NCBI GenBank assembly: GCA_021797025.1
Contig: JAKAAK010000045.1
Span: forward strand, 1 to 16,012
DNA: 16,012 nt
From: Thermoplasmata archaeon
GTDB lineage: Archaea; Thermoplasmatota; Thermoplasmata; Thermoplasmatales; Thermoplasmataceae
Direction: 5' to 3'
The position numbers were made by a program, and so were the translations under genes. Numbering within the stretch: position 1 is the stretch's first letter; every line of letters starts with the position of its first letter. The notes beneath the pieces were generated by a model. It had not been told where the DNA came from and made no database searches. It saw nothing but the letters and a program-made list of their open reading frames with translations. This document shows, piece by piece, positions 1 through 7,563 of the stretch.

Positions 1-94
1 TATCAAACAGATCCTTGATTTTTTCCATTAATTCCAGATTAAGTCTATCCTTTGATATAATTGACCCGCCGAGTGAAATAACAACACTGTTCAT
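1..94 (-). CDS. pyrH: UMP kinase (uridylate kinase), 5' part only
   Basis: This is the first 31 codons of a gene that runs off the left edge of the window. The N-terminus reads [16 protein letters not shown], the glycine-rich beta1-loop of the amino acid kinase fold as found in archaeal PyrH, which phosphorylates UMP to UDP with ATP in pyrimidine nucleotide synthesis. The motif [10 protein letters not shown] fits PyrH better than glutamate 5-kinase or isopentenyl phosphate kinase, but the substrate-defining parts lie outside the window. The ATG at 94-92 has no clear Shine-Dalgarno sequence. A TATA-like stretch about 26 bases upstream suggests a leaderless transcript. The gene is divergent from aRF1 across a 42-base gap. 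Codons for residues 23-31 are duplicated exactly inside aRF1 (see findings). Confidence 0.65.
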   Translation of the reverse strand, partial: MNSVVISLGGSIISKDRLNLELMEKIKDLFD

Positions 95-109
95 TTGATT
101 TCATTAAGG

Positions 110-126
110 TTAAATATTATTATAAA
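110..126. promoter_or_regulatory. Overlapping divergent TATA boxes for pyrH and aRF1
   Basis: The 42-base gap between the two start codons is almost pure A/T at 110-127. On the plus strand TTAAATATTA (110-119) is centred near -24 to -27 from the aRF1 ATG. On the minus strand TTTATAATAATA (126-115) is centred near -26 from the pyrH ATG. The two boxes overlap, so only one gene could bind TBP at a time. This is inferred from position and composition only. Confidence 0.5.
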
Positions 127-136
127 ATTTTCTATA

Positions 137-1375
137 ATGGACGACGAGGATTATAAACGCTATGAATTTAGAAAAGCCATGGAGGAATTGTCTGAACTTC
201 ATGGGCGTGGAACGGAATTGATATCACTTTATATTCCTCCCGACAAGCAGATTTCCGATGTTGTACAGTATTTAAGAGAGGAGTTTTCTACATCTTCAAA
301 TATAAAATCTAAAACCACCAGGAAAAATGTACTCGGTGCAATAGAATCTATAATGTCCCGTTTGAAGTATTATAAACAGCCACCGGAACATGGCCTCGTT
401 TTCTTTGTCGGGCATGTGGCAACACGAGGGGATCAGACTGAAATGTACACAAAAATAGTGGAGCCACCTCAGCCGATTCAGACTTTTCTTTATAAGTGTG
501 ATTCTAGCTTTCACCTTGAACAGTTAACGGATCAGCTCCGGGAAAAGGAATTATACGGACTTATTGTAATAGACCGAAAGGAGTCTACCATTGGATTTTT
601 AAAGGGAACAAAAATCGAGGTTGTTGATTATGAATACTCGCTTGTACCCAGCAAACACAGGCAGGGTGGTCAGTCATCGCGAAGGTTCGAGAGGCTCATA
701 GAGATAGCTGCCAATGAATTTTTCAAAAAAATGGGAGATATAGCAAACAGTACATTTATGCCCGTGATAAAGGATATAATTACTATATTTGTTGGTGGTC
801 CCGGTGCGACCAAGGAATATTTCATAGAAAAGGATTATCTCAGAAATGAAATTAAGGAAAAAATCAAGGATCTGTTTGATATAGGATATACGGATGAATC
901 CGGGCTGCGAGAGCTTGTGGAAAAGGCATCCGAATCAATTAAAGACATGCGTATTACCCGTGAAAAGGATATAATAAACAGATTCCTCAGAGAAATAAAG
1001 AAATCAGATGGTGGACTCGGTGTGTATGGAGAAGATGCAATAATGAGTGCACTTAAGATGAAGAATCTTGAGCTCCTTATAGTGTCAGATAGCATAAGAA
1101 AAAGGAAGTATTTTTACCGATGTCCCACATGCAATCTTGAAAAAACATTCACCTCTGAACCTACTGAACAGCCGTTATGTGACAATGATGGAACACCCAT
1201 GAACTTCGAGAGGGAGGATGATTTCATAGAGGATCTGTATAAAATGGCAGAGGAGTCCGGAACAAAGGTTGAAATGGTATCGGAGGACAGTGATGAGGGA
1301 AGATTATTGAAAACTGCATTCGGCGGACTTGCAGGAATACTTAGATATGTCCCTGAAAATCAAATCAGCATGTAA
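137..1375 (+). CDS. prf1: Peptide chain release factor subunit 1 (aRF1)
   Basis: This 412-residue protein is the archaeal class I release factor. It reads all three stop codons in the ribosomal A site and triggers release of the nascent chain, working with aEF1A/ABCE1-type partners. The stop-codon recognition motif NIKS lies at residues 55-58, and the catalytic GGQ at 177-179 in the context [12 protein letters not shown]. Domain 3 has a small cysteine cluster (CPTC at 329-332 and C348). The fourth cysteine expected for a zinc site appears to be missing, with DND in its place. The start chosen is ATG 137, giving [11 protein letters not shown], the family N-terminus. The frame stays open to a TTG at 95, but that would remove nearly all the intergenic region, and a TATA box sits at the right distance from 137. 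The gene is intact and of normal family length. Confidence 0.95.
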   Translation: MDDEDYKRYEFRKAMEELSELHGRGTELISLYIPPDKQISDVVQYLREEFSTSSNIKSKTTRKNVLGAIESIMSRLKYYKQPPEHGLVFFVGHVATRGDQTEMYTKIVEPPQPIQTFLYKCDSSFHLEQLTDQLREKELYGLIVIDRKESTIGFLKGTKIEVVDYEYSLVPSKHRQGGQSSRRFERLIEIAANEFFKKMGDIANSTFMPVIKDIITIFVGGPGATKEYFIEKDYLRNEIKEKIKDLFDIGYTDESGLRELVEKASESIKDMRITREKDIINRFLREIKKSDGGLGVYGEDAIMSALKMKNLELLIVSDSIRKRKYFYRCPTCNLEKTFTSEPTEQPLCDNDGTPMNFEREDDFIEDLYKMAEESGTKVEMVSEDSDEGRLLKTAFGGLAGILRYVPENQISM

Positions 1376-1424
1376 TGATGCGCCAATGCCATTTAGAAAC
1401 ATGCACCAAATAATATATTTCAAA

Positions 1425-1443
1425 AAATAATAAATATAAATTT
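1425..1443 (+). promoter_or_regulatory. TATA-like element of the K+ channel gene
   Basis: The 81-base gap after aRF1 is A/T rich. Within it, TAAATATAAATT (1431-1442) begins 26 bases before ATG 1457, and no Shine-Dalgarno sequence precedes that ATG. This fits a leaderless transcript initiated separately from aRF1. The support is position only. Confidence 0.45.
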
Positions 1444-1456
1444 ACCATAAAAGATA

Positions 1457-2446
1457 ATGAATCCATTCTTCCTCTTTTTCAAAAAATTCAGGAAGTATTC
1501 GAGAAACCACATTATGAAGGCTTCCATTTTATCCATAGCTGTTATCATATACTCTGTATTCAGTGAATTTTATATTGAAAATCCCATAGCATCCAGTGGT
1601 GTACATTCACTATTCACAAGCTTATGGTGGACCATGCAGACAATTACAACAGTAGGTTACGGTGATACTCCTGTCTACGGCATTATGGGTAGAACCAATG
1701 GAATGATTATAATGGTTGTTGGCATAGGTTCCCTTGGATATCTTACAGCTGGAATAACCAGCATGCTCATAGATATAAGATTATCATCAAAACTGGGTGA
1801 GAGAATGGCTACTGAAAAAAAGCATATAATACTGTGCAACTATAATGAAAGCACGAAAAAAGTACTGGATAAAATCAAGAATGACGGAATAGATATAGTA
1901 ATACTCAATGAAAATGAGGTAAAAGGAGATAGTGAGTACACCTTTGTTAAGGGCAGTTTTTTAAGGGAAAGCGATCTTATAAAGGCAGGTATCAAAAAGG
2001 CATCATCTGTAATTATTTTCTCAAGGGAGGAGGATAAAGACCAGATGGCCATGGATGCTGAAACAATATTATCGTCCATGATAATAAGAAAGTTAAACCA
2101 GAAAATAAGGATAATCGGAGAAATTCTGAACCCCGATAGCAGGGAGCACGCTGCATCCTTTATGGATGATATAGTGATAAAAGGGGATGTTTCATCAATG
2201 CTCATATATTCATCCATAATGATTCCCGGTATACCGGAGTTCATAAACGAGCTTCTTACAGGCAATAATATTGGAGAAGAAGCTATAGATAAAAAATATA
2301 TCAACAGAACTTATAGAGAATTTGTAGCGGAAATGGAAAAGGATAATAAAATTATACTGGGTTTCAGAATGCATGATAGGATAGAATTAAGAAAAAATTC
2401 TGACGAAAAAATAGATTCGGAAAGTTATATTTTTATAAAAAATTGA
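1457..2446 (+). CDS. MthK-like RCK-gated potassium channel
   Basis: This 329-residue protein has a two-TM pore followed by a cytosolic RCK (TrkA-N plus TrkA-C) region, the layout of the calcium-gated archaeal channel MthK. TM1 is about residues 20-40, the pore helix 50-64 is followed by the selectivity filter TVGYGD at 65-70, and TM2 is about 80-105. The Rossmann-like RCK_N domain starts at HIILCNYNEST (123-133). That stretch lacks a classical GxGxxG, as does MthK (VICGWSEST), which argues for a ligand other than NAD. The RCK_C part covers roughly residues 250-329. It should sit in the plasma membrane and conduct K+. Met117 (base 1805) is preceded by GGGTGA at 1795-1800, so a soluble RCK-only product of 213 residues may also be made. 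The stop codon abuts the stop codon of the convergent VAT gene. Confidence 0.9.
   Translation: MNPFFLFFKKFRKYSRNHIMKASILSIAVIIYSVFSEFYIENPIASSGVHSLFTSLWWTMQTITTVGYGDTPVYGIMGRTNGMIIMVVGIGSLGYLTAGITSMLIDIRLSSKLGERMATEKKHIILCNYNESTKKVLDKIKNDGIDIVILNENEVKGDSEYTFVKGSFLRESDLIKAGIKKASSVIIFSREEDKDQMAMDAETILSSMIIRKLNQKIRIIGEILNPDSREHAASFMDDIVIKGDVSSMLIYSSIMIPGIPEFINELLTGNNIGEEAIDKKYINRTYREFVAEMEKDNKIILGFRMHDRIELRKNSDEKIDSESYIFIKN
1795..1807 (+). promoter_or_regulatory. Putative internal ribosome site for a separate RCK subunit
   Basis: GGGTGA at 1795-1800 is complementary to the anti-Shine-Dalgarno end of archaeal 16S rRNA (which pairs with GGAGGTGATC). It lies 4 bases before the in-frame ATG at 1805-1807 (Met117), exactly at the junction of the pore and RCK domains. 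In MthK an internal start at Met107 at the same place makes the free RCK subunits of the gating ring. The match here is seen in the sequence. Its use is inferred. Confidence 0.5.
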
Positions 2447-4681
2447 TTATTGATATAAGCCCATTTCCTCTGTTTTCTTTTTCTCGCTTATATCTCTTCC
2501 CATTGTGGCTGCAAGGTCGTTATAGAATTTTATAACATTCTTGTCTACAGAAGGCCTAATGGACTTCATTGCCTTCAGGAATGCTTCCTGGTTAACCTCT
2601 GTTGCATCGGGATTTTCACGGTATGCCATCATGCCAGCTTCTCTGCATAGATTTTCAAGGTCTGCACCAACATATCCGTCGGTTTTCCTTGCTATTTCCT
2701 GAAGATTCACGTCCTTTGCCAGGGGCATTTTCTTTGTATGGACTTCCAGTATTTTCAGTCTTCCTTCTTCCTCAGGAGGCGGTATATAGATAATTTTATC
2801 AAATCTGCCTGCCCTCAGCAGTGCTGGATCTATTATGTCCGGGCGATTGGTTGCAGCGATAACAACAACACCGTTCAGAACCTCTATGCCGTCCATTGAT
2901 GTCAATAGCTGGTTTACGATTCTCTCTGTAACACCCGAATCCATCGATGCACCTCTTCTCGGTGCTATTGAATCTATTTCATCCATGAATATTATTGCAG
3001 GAGAAACCTGTTTTGCCTTCTTGAATATCTCCCTTACAGCCTTCTCGCTTTCTCCTACCCATTTAGAGAGGACCTCCGGGCCTTTTACAGATATGAAATT
3101 TGCATTGCTTTCATTGGCAACGGCCTTTGCTAAAAGTGTCTTTCCTGTTCCAGGTGGGCCGTATAAGAGGAACCCTTTCGGAGCCCTGATGCCAAGCCTT
3201 TTGAATACATCCGGTTTCAGCAGAGGAAGCTCTACTGCCTCTCTGAGTTCTGATTTGACCGATTCCAGGCCGCCGATATCATCCCATTTTATGCTGGGAA
3301 CCTCCACTGTTACCTCTCTCAGGCTACTGGGTTCAATGGTTTTCAGGGCTTCCATGAAATCATCCTCTGTTACAATCATTTTTTCCAGCACATCGGTTGG
3401 AATGGGTTTGTCAAGGTCTATTTCGGGAAGATAACGCCTCAGTGCGTTCATTGCAGATTCCCTGGTCAGCGCAGCGAGATCGGCTCCAACAAAACCATAT
3501 GTTATATCTGCAATCCTGTTGAAAAATTCGCTTTCCTTCTCGTCATCCATTCCAAGTGGCATCCCTCTTGTATGAATGGTCAGGATTTCCACCCTACCCT
3601 TCTTATCAGGGACTCCTATTACTATTTCCCTGTCGAACCTTCCCGGTCTTCTCAGAGCGGGGTCAACGGCATCCAGTCTGTTTGTTGCACCTATTACTAT
3701 AACATGTCCACGATCCTTCAAACCGTCCATCAATGTTAAAAGCTGGGCTACTACCCTTCTCTCGACCTCCCCCTGGACATCCTCTCTTTTCGGTGCAATG
3801 GAATCTATTTCATCAATGAATATTATGGATGGCTCGGATTCGTCTGCCTTCTGGAAGATTTCTCTCAGTTTCTGCTCACTCTGTCCATAGTATTTGCTCA
3901 TTATTTCAGGGCCATTAATTGCGTAGAAATTTGCTCCACTCTCATTGGCCACCGCTTTTGCTATTAGAGTCTTCCCGGTTCCGGGTGGACCGTTAAGCAG
4001 TACACCCTTCGGAGGTGTTATTCCGAGTCTCTCGAAAAGCTCAGGGTGTTTCAATGGCAGCTCTATTATTTCCCTTATTTTTCCTAGCTGATCTGAAAGG
4101 CCGCCTATGTCCTCATAGCTAACCTTTGTTACCTCGTCAAGAACCTCTGATGCCGGGTCTTCTCTTATCTCCACATGAGTTTCCTCACTGACCTCCACTG
4201 GTATCTTGCTGGGAATTGTTTTTATTACCTTGAAAAGAAGGCCGGTATGCCCGGCAAGGGTCAATCCAGGAACGCTTATGCTATCCTGTTCTATCAATGG
4301 CCTTCTTATTAAGGCTTTCTGGACAAAGTCATCTATGCCTTCTCCGAATCTAAGTTTCTGATCCTTCCTTATAATAGGTGCCAGTACGACCTTCTTGGCA
4401 TCTTCCACCTCTACCTTTTTTACCTTTACCTTGTCACCTATGGATGCGCCACAGTTGTTTCTCATAACACTGTCTATTCTGACAATACCCTTATTTTCAT
4501 CCTCTGGCCTGGACCTGAATACCCTTCCTACAGTGGATCGTACCTTTTCAATAGATACAACGTCTCCTATTTCAACATTAAGATCTAAGCGGGATATTTC
4601 ATCGAGTCTCACTCTGGCCATACCAGGGTCAACTGCATTTGCCTCAGCTACTCTGAGTGTAATTCCATCATCTGGTTTCAT
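2447..4681 (-). CDS. vat: VAT/Cdc48 AAA+ ATPase (p97-like unfoldase)
   Basis: This 744-residue protein is close in length to Thermoplasma VAT. It is a hexameric ATPase that unfolds proteins and feeds them to the 20S proteasome. The N domain (about 1-185, double-psi barrel plus beta clam) is followed by two AAA modules. D1 has Walker A GPPGTGKT at 231-238, Walker B IIFIDEID at 286-293, pore residues KYYG at 263-266 and an SRH with [11 protein letters not shown]2 has Walker A at 508-515, Walker B IIFMDEID at 563-570, pore residues KWVG at 540-543 and [10 protein letters not shown]. All catalytic residues are present in both rings. The C-terminus ends LYQ, a hydrophobic-Tyr-X tail of the kind that docks into proteasome alpha-ring pockets. 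Start ATG 4681 ([11 protein letters not shown]) is preferred. The frame continues to 4801, but those 40 residues are unlike the family, and a TATA box lies upstream of 4681. Confidence 0.96.
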   Translation of the reverse strand: MKPDDGITLRVAEANAVDPGMARVRLDEISRLDLNVEIGDVVSIEKVRSTVGRVFRSRPEDENKGIVRIDSVMRNNCGASIGDKVKVKKVEVEDAKKVVLAPIIRKDQKLRFGEGIDDFVQKALIRRPLIEQDSISVPGLTLAGHTGLLFKVIKTIPSKIPVEVSEETHVEIREDPASEVLDEVTKVSYEDIGGLSDQLGKIREIIELPLKHPELFERLGITPPKGVLLNGPPGTGKTLIAKAVANESGANFYAINGPEIMSKYYGQSEQKLREIFQKADESEPSIIFIDEIDSIAPKREDVQGEVERRVVAQLLTLMDGLKDRGHVIVIGATNRLDAVDPALRRPGRFDREIVIGVPDKKGRVEILTIHTRGMPLGMDDEKESEFFNRIADITYGFVGADLAALTRESAMNALRRYLPEIDLDKPIPTDVLEKMIVTEDDFMEALKTIEPSSLREVTVEVPSIKWDDIGGLESVKSELREAVELPLLKPDVFKRLGIRAPKGFLLYGPPGTGKTLLAKAVANESNANFISVKGPEVLSKWVGESEKAVREIFKKAKQVSPAIIFMDEIDSIAPRRGASMDSGVTERIVNQLLTSMDGIEVLNGVVVIAATNRPDIIDPALLRAGRFDKIIYIPPPEEEGRLKILEVHTKKMPLAKDVNLQEIARKTDGYVGADLENLCREAGMMAYRENPDATEVNQEAFLKAMKSIRPSVDKNVIKFYNDLAATMGRDISEKKKTEEMGLYQ

Positions 4682-4704
4682 GGTACCATATTTACTAAAT
4701 AGTA

Positions 4705-4716
4705 TTTTAAAATATT
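4705..4716 (-). promoter_or_regulatory. TATA-like element of VAT
   Basis: On the minus strand AATATTTTAAAA (4716-4705) lies about 24-35 bases before ATG 4681, and no Shine-Dalgarno sequence is visible between them. This supports the shorter VAT start. The rest of the 165-base divergent gap to the thrB start (4682-4846) is A/T rich and holds no recognisable gene. The only open frames in it are a few codons long. Confidence 0.45.
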
Positions 4717-4812
4717 GATATCTATTAATTATCCAAACATGACAAGTAATGTAATTTAACCTAGAAGCTTGAAAAAAATAAGTGTTATTACCTGGAATCA
4801 TATAACATTAGA

Positions 4813-4829
4813 TAATTAATTTATTTTAT
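4813..4829 (+). promoter_or_regulatory. TATA-like element of the thrB operon
   Basis: TAATTAATTTATTTTAT at 4813-4829 is centred 26 bases before ATG 4847. The spacing fits a leaderless transcript covering thrB and the downstream PLP gene. Confidence 0.45.
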
Positions 4830-4846
4830 GAGTTCATGGGATTATT

Positions 4847-5755
4847 ATGGAAGTCACAAGGCGCAGTTATTCCTCGTCAGCCAATCTCGGACCGGGCTAC
4901 GATATATTATCGCTTGCCCATAAAGCATTTTTTGATTCTGTCACAGTAAAAAAAACTGGAGGAACAGGTATAAAAATTATATCTGATTCTACACCAGAGA
5001 ATCCTGAAAACAATTCTGCTGGCCTCAGTGTTCTAAAAATACTGGACGATAGGGGCATTAAGGATGGTATAGAGGTGAGAATTAATAAAGGCGTTCCCAT
5101 AGGTCTGGGACTGGGAAGCAGCGGGGCATCCTCATCAGCGTCAGTAAAAGCGGTAAATGAATTATTTGAACTAAATATGAGCTCCGATGAAATGGTATAC
5201 TATTCCATGTACGGTGAAATCGCTGCCTGCGGATCAGCACATCCTGATAATGTCTCCTCCGGGATATACGGTGGATTGACACTGATAAGCTCAACATCTC
5301 CGGTAAGGGTCAGGAAAGTTAAAATCAATTATGAGATGGCATTGTTACTGATCATACCGTACTCACATGTGGAAAAGAAGACCCAGCAGGCAAGGTTAAT
5401 GGTTCCTGATAAAATCAGCATAACAGACCATGTACTGCATGCAGCAAGAATTTCTACAATGCTTTATGGCTTCATGAATGGAGACCGTGATGCAATAAGG
5501 GAGGGAATGATGGATGATATAGTTGAAAAGTCAAGGGAAACATTATTCCCGTATTACAGGAAGATAAGAGAGAAAGCCATATCAGAAAACGCAATATCAG
5601 TATGTGTTAGTGGTGCAGGACCCTCGATTTTAATATTCACCGATGAAAATACAAAGAAGGATGAAATTATATCAAATACTGGTAGAATAATGAAATCGTA
5701 CAATGTTGATTATAACATTAGGGAAACATCCATTCTGGAGGATTATGATGATTAG
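4847..5755 (+). CDS. thrB: Homoserine kinase
   Basis: This 302-residue GHMP-family kinase makes O-phosphohomoserine from homoserine and ATP, the branch-point intermediate for threonine. The three GHMP motifs are present: SSANLGPGYD at 10-19 (family form SANLGPGFD), the ATP-binding loop GLGLGSSGASSSA at 86-98, and SGAGPSILIF at 255-264. HPDNVSSGIYGG (132-143) matches the HADNVAPALFGG type segment of ThrB, which separates it from mevalonate kinases. Length is typical. It is the first gene of a pair: its last 8 bases overlap the start of the PLP enzyme gene, and the ribosome site of that gene lies inside it. The two products are therefore likely made together, and the partner may use O-phosphohomoserine. 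Confidence 0.9.
   Translation: MEVTRRSYSSSANLGPGYDILSLAHKAFFDSVTVKKTGGTGIKIISDSTPENPENNSAGLSVLKILDDRGIKDGIEVRINKGVPIGLGLGSSGASSSASVKAVNELFELNMSSDEMVYYSMYGEIAACGSAHPDNVSSGIYGGLTLISSTSPVRVRKVKINYEMALLLIIPYSHVEKKTQQARLMVPDKISITDHVLHAARISTMLYGFMNGDRDAIREGMMDDIVEKSRETLFPYYRKIREKAISENAISVCVSGAGPSILIFTDENTKKDEIISNTGRIMKSYNVDYNIRETSILEDYDD
5737..5741 (+). promoter_or_regulatory. Shine-Dalgarno site inside thrB for the PLP gene
   Basis: GGAGG at 5737-5741 lies 6 bases before ATG 5748 and 3 bases before ATG 5745. The better spacing favours 5748. It falls within the last codons of thrB, so translation of the two genes is probably coupled. Confidence 0.65.
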
Positions 5756-6848
5756 AGATGATATTAATAAAATATATGCCAAACCTGTCACGTTTCCCAT
5801 ATATCAGACCACTTCGTATATTGTGCCTGATGGTGAAAATTACAGGTATACCAGAGAGTATAACCCCACTGTAGAAAATCTGGGAAAACAGATAATGCGA
5901 ATGGAAGATTCTGAGGATTATAATGTGTTTTCCTCCGGAATGGGGGCCATAACAACGACATTGATGGCACTTTCCAGCCCAGGAGATAGAATATTGACGC
6001 ATCTTGATATCTTTGCACGGTCTTACCATTTCATAAAGGATTTTATGGGAAAATGGGGTGTAAATACTGATATATCGATTCCGGGCACAGAAAATATTAT
6101 AAAATCTATCAGGAAAGATACAAAAATCGTTTTTATTGAAAGTGTTACTAATCCAATACTGAGAGTAAATGATATCAAGGCAATATCGGAACGGTGCAAT
6201 GAGGTAGGATCTCTGCTAATTGTGGATTCCACTGTTCCGACTCCATATAATCTTAAATCGATTAAACTGGGTGCGGACGTAGTTATACACAGCTCATCAA
6301 AGTTTATTGCCGGGCACAATAATGTTATTTCCGGACTGGCTGCAGGGAGAAAGGATTTAATGGAAAAAATTGATGCCATGAGAAGAACACTGGGAACAAC
6401 ACTTGACCCGAATTCTGCATTCCTTACAGAGACTGGCATGAAAACTCTCGATATAAGAATGGAGAAAATAAATTCAAATGCAATGGAAATAGCTGGTTCC
6501 CTTAAAGATAATCCGGGGATTAAGAGGGTAATATATCCTGGACTCCGGGGACATCCAGATTATGATACTGCCATAAAATATATGAAAGGTTATTCTGGAA
6601 TAGTTTGCTTTGAGATTATAAATAGCGCTCAGAAATTTGCTGCAAACCTTAAGAGAATAATACCTGCTAATACAATGGGCGGTGTTGACAGTATAGTGTC
6701 TACGCCCAAAACCATGTCTCACAGGTCTCTCACAGTTGATGAATTGAAAATACTGGGCGTGAATGATAACTTTATAAGGCTATCAGTTGGAATAGAAGAC
6801 CCTGAAGAAATTTTAGAGGATATTAATAACGCACTTTCATTCATATAA
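5748..6848 (+). CDS. Cystathionine gamma-synthase/lyase family PLP enzyme
   Basis: This 366-residue fold type I PLP enzyme belongs to the Cys/Met metabolism family. The Schiff-base lysine is K185 in HSSSKFIAGH. D160 (VDSTVPTP) would contact the PLP ring nitrogen. Y34 and R36 in YTREYNPT match the cofactor-phosphate residues of the family YSRTGNPT, SSGMGA is at 62-67, and R344 fits the substrate carboxylate arginine. In the family motif LYGGTY the tyrosine that stacks on PLP and helps catalysis is replaced: here the segment is IFARSY, with F89. The exact reaction is therefore uncertain: gamma-replacement on an activated homoserine, sulfhydrylation, or lyase activity. Coupling to homoserine kinase points to O-phosphohomoserine as substrate, which is inference. 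It overlaps thrB by 8 bases and, tail to tail, the minus-strand kinase gene by 8 bases. ATG 5745 is the alternative start. Confidence 0.85.
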   Translation: MIRDDINKIYAKPVTFPIYQTTSYIVPDGENYRYTREYNPTVENLGKQIMRMEDSEDYNVFSSGMGAITTTLMALSSPGDRILTHLDIFARSYHFIKDFMGKWGVNTDISIPGTENIIKSIRKDTKIVFIESVTNPILRVNDIKAISERCNEVGSLLIVDSTVPTPYNLKSIKLGADVVIHSSSKFIAGHNNVISGLAAGRKDLMEKIDAMRRTLGTTLDPNSAFLTETGMKTLDIRMEKINSNAMEIAGSLKDNPGIKRVIYPGLRGHPDYDTAIKYMKGYSGIVCFEIINSAQKFAANLKRIIPANTMGGVDSIVSTPKTMSHRSLTVDELKILGVNDNFIRLSVGIEDPEEILEDINNALSFI

Positions 6849-7431
6849 TCGATTTTATATAGTTCTTTATTTCAAGTTCAGTTCCGGAAAAATCCTTATT
6901 ATCTACAATCAGAACATCATTCCCGCACTGATCAAGCGAATATTTTTCCATTACACTATATACAGGTAGCTGCTCTACAAGCCTTTCTCCGGGCGAATTC
7001 AAATGAGTATAATTTACCCTTTCTTTTAATCTGCTGCTATGCAAATTCCTGTCTGATATGCGTATATATATTTTGATTATTTTACCCCTGATATCCTCAT
7101 CAAGCATTTCTGGAATAAAATAAAGCGTCTCCAGTATAAGTGGCTCACCGTTCTTTATGGCCCTTCTTAATATTGCGTTAATTCCTGGATACATATATTT
7201 TGATTGTTCCATGTAGCCCCTTATTATATTTTTATCACTCTTTTCGCCGAATATTGAATATGCACTGTAAACACTCACATCCATGAGTTCACCATCCGCA
7301 TATGGCCTCAAAAACTCCCTCAGGTAATCCCCTGAAAGCACTATATTGATATTGAATTCCCTTCCTATATATCCAGAGATGCTGGTCTTTCCGACACCGG
7401 GAATTCCACCGATCAATACCACAGGAATCAT
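6841..7431 (-). CDS. Small P-loop kinase; candidate mevalonate-3-phosphate 5-kinase
   Basis: This 196-residue P-loop protein has Walker A GIPGVGKT at residues 9-16 and LSGDYLREFLRPY at 32-44, the substrate-side pattern of the 2-phosphoglycerate-kinase-like family. A probable Walker B-like strand LILET is at 98-102. The region around 124-153, with several arginines and lysines, is a likely lid. In Thermoplasma acidophilum a protein of this related family (Ta0762, from memory) converts mevalonate 3-phosphate to mevalonate 3,5-bisphosphate. This gene lies about 4 kb from isopentenyl phosphate kinase and IDI-2. The specific call is inference. A 2-phosphoglycerate kinase or a generic small-molecule kinase remains possible. 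The start is ATG 7431; the nearby upstream ATG on this strand is out of frame and stops within five codons. The 3' end overlaps the PLP gene by 8 bases. Confidence 0.6.
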   Translation of the reverse strand: MIPVVLIGGIPGVGKTSISGYIGREFNINIVLSGDYLREFLRPYADGELMDVSVYSAYSIFGEKSDKNIIRGYMEQSKYMYPGINAILRRAIKNGEPLILETLYFIPEMLDEDIRGKIIKIYIRISDRNLHSSRLKERVNYTHLNSPGERLVEQLPVYSVMEKYSLDQCGNDVLIVDNKDFSGTELEIKNYIKSII

Positions 7432-7452
7432 GTCGGCAGTATCATGAAAAGA

Positions 7453-7463
7453 TTATTAATTTT
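7453..7463 (-). promoter_or_regulatory. Possible TATA element of the small kinase gene
   Basis: On the minus strand AAAATTAATA lies about 22-33 bases before ATG 7431, and no Shine-Dalgarno sequence is visible. It is a weak call from position only. The divergent gap 7432-7563 also contains the alternating purine/pyrimidine stretch CTATATATGCGTATA (7489-7503), whose role is unknown. Confidence 0.3.
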
Positions 7464-7531
7464 TGTTAAATTATGGAGATAATATAGCTCTATATATGCG
7501 TATAAATGTACTTTTAAGCTGTAAGAATTTC

Positions 7532-7547
7532 AATAAATTTTTAAATG
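7532..7547 (+). promoter_or_regulatory. TATA-like element of the SOD gene
   Basis: AATAAATTTTTAAATG at 7532-7547 is centred about 25 bases before ATG 7564 and about 34 bases before ATG 7573. No Shine-Dalgarno sequence precedes either start, so leaderless initiation is likely. Confidence 0.45.
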
Positions 7548-7563
7548 ATAAGCTAATATCAAT

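Noticed and set aside
95..136. Upstream TTG start for aRF1 adding 14 residues
   Set aside because: The added residues are not family-like, and they would occupy the whole gap that carries the promoters of both genes. ATG 137 gives the expected N-terminus.
1840..2304. Long minus-strand reading frame inside the K+ channel gene
   Set aside because: The product is a Ser/Ile-rich shadow with no motifs, and the plus-strand frame has clear RCK features.
2835..3434. 199-codon plus-strand reading frame inside VAT
   Set aside because: It lies wholly antisense to the conserved second AAA module and shows no recognisable domain. It results from codon bias.
4682..4801. 40-residue N-terminal extension of VAT
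   Set aside because: The extension ([11 protein letters not shown]...) is unlike Cdc48/VAT N-termini. The family start [11 protein letters not shown] is at 4681 with a TATA box just upstream.
6841..7431. Plain 2-phosphoglycerate kinase for cyclic 2,3-diphosphoglycerate synthesis
   Set aside because: That compatible solute route is known from methanogens. The pathway context here fits mevalonate phosphorylation better, although the alternative cannot be excluded.
7444..7482. 12-codon plus-strand reading frame between the small kinase and SOD genes
   Set aside because: It is too short, has no ribosome site, and lies over the predicted promoter of the divergent kinase gene. It is no better than chance in A/T-rich DNA.
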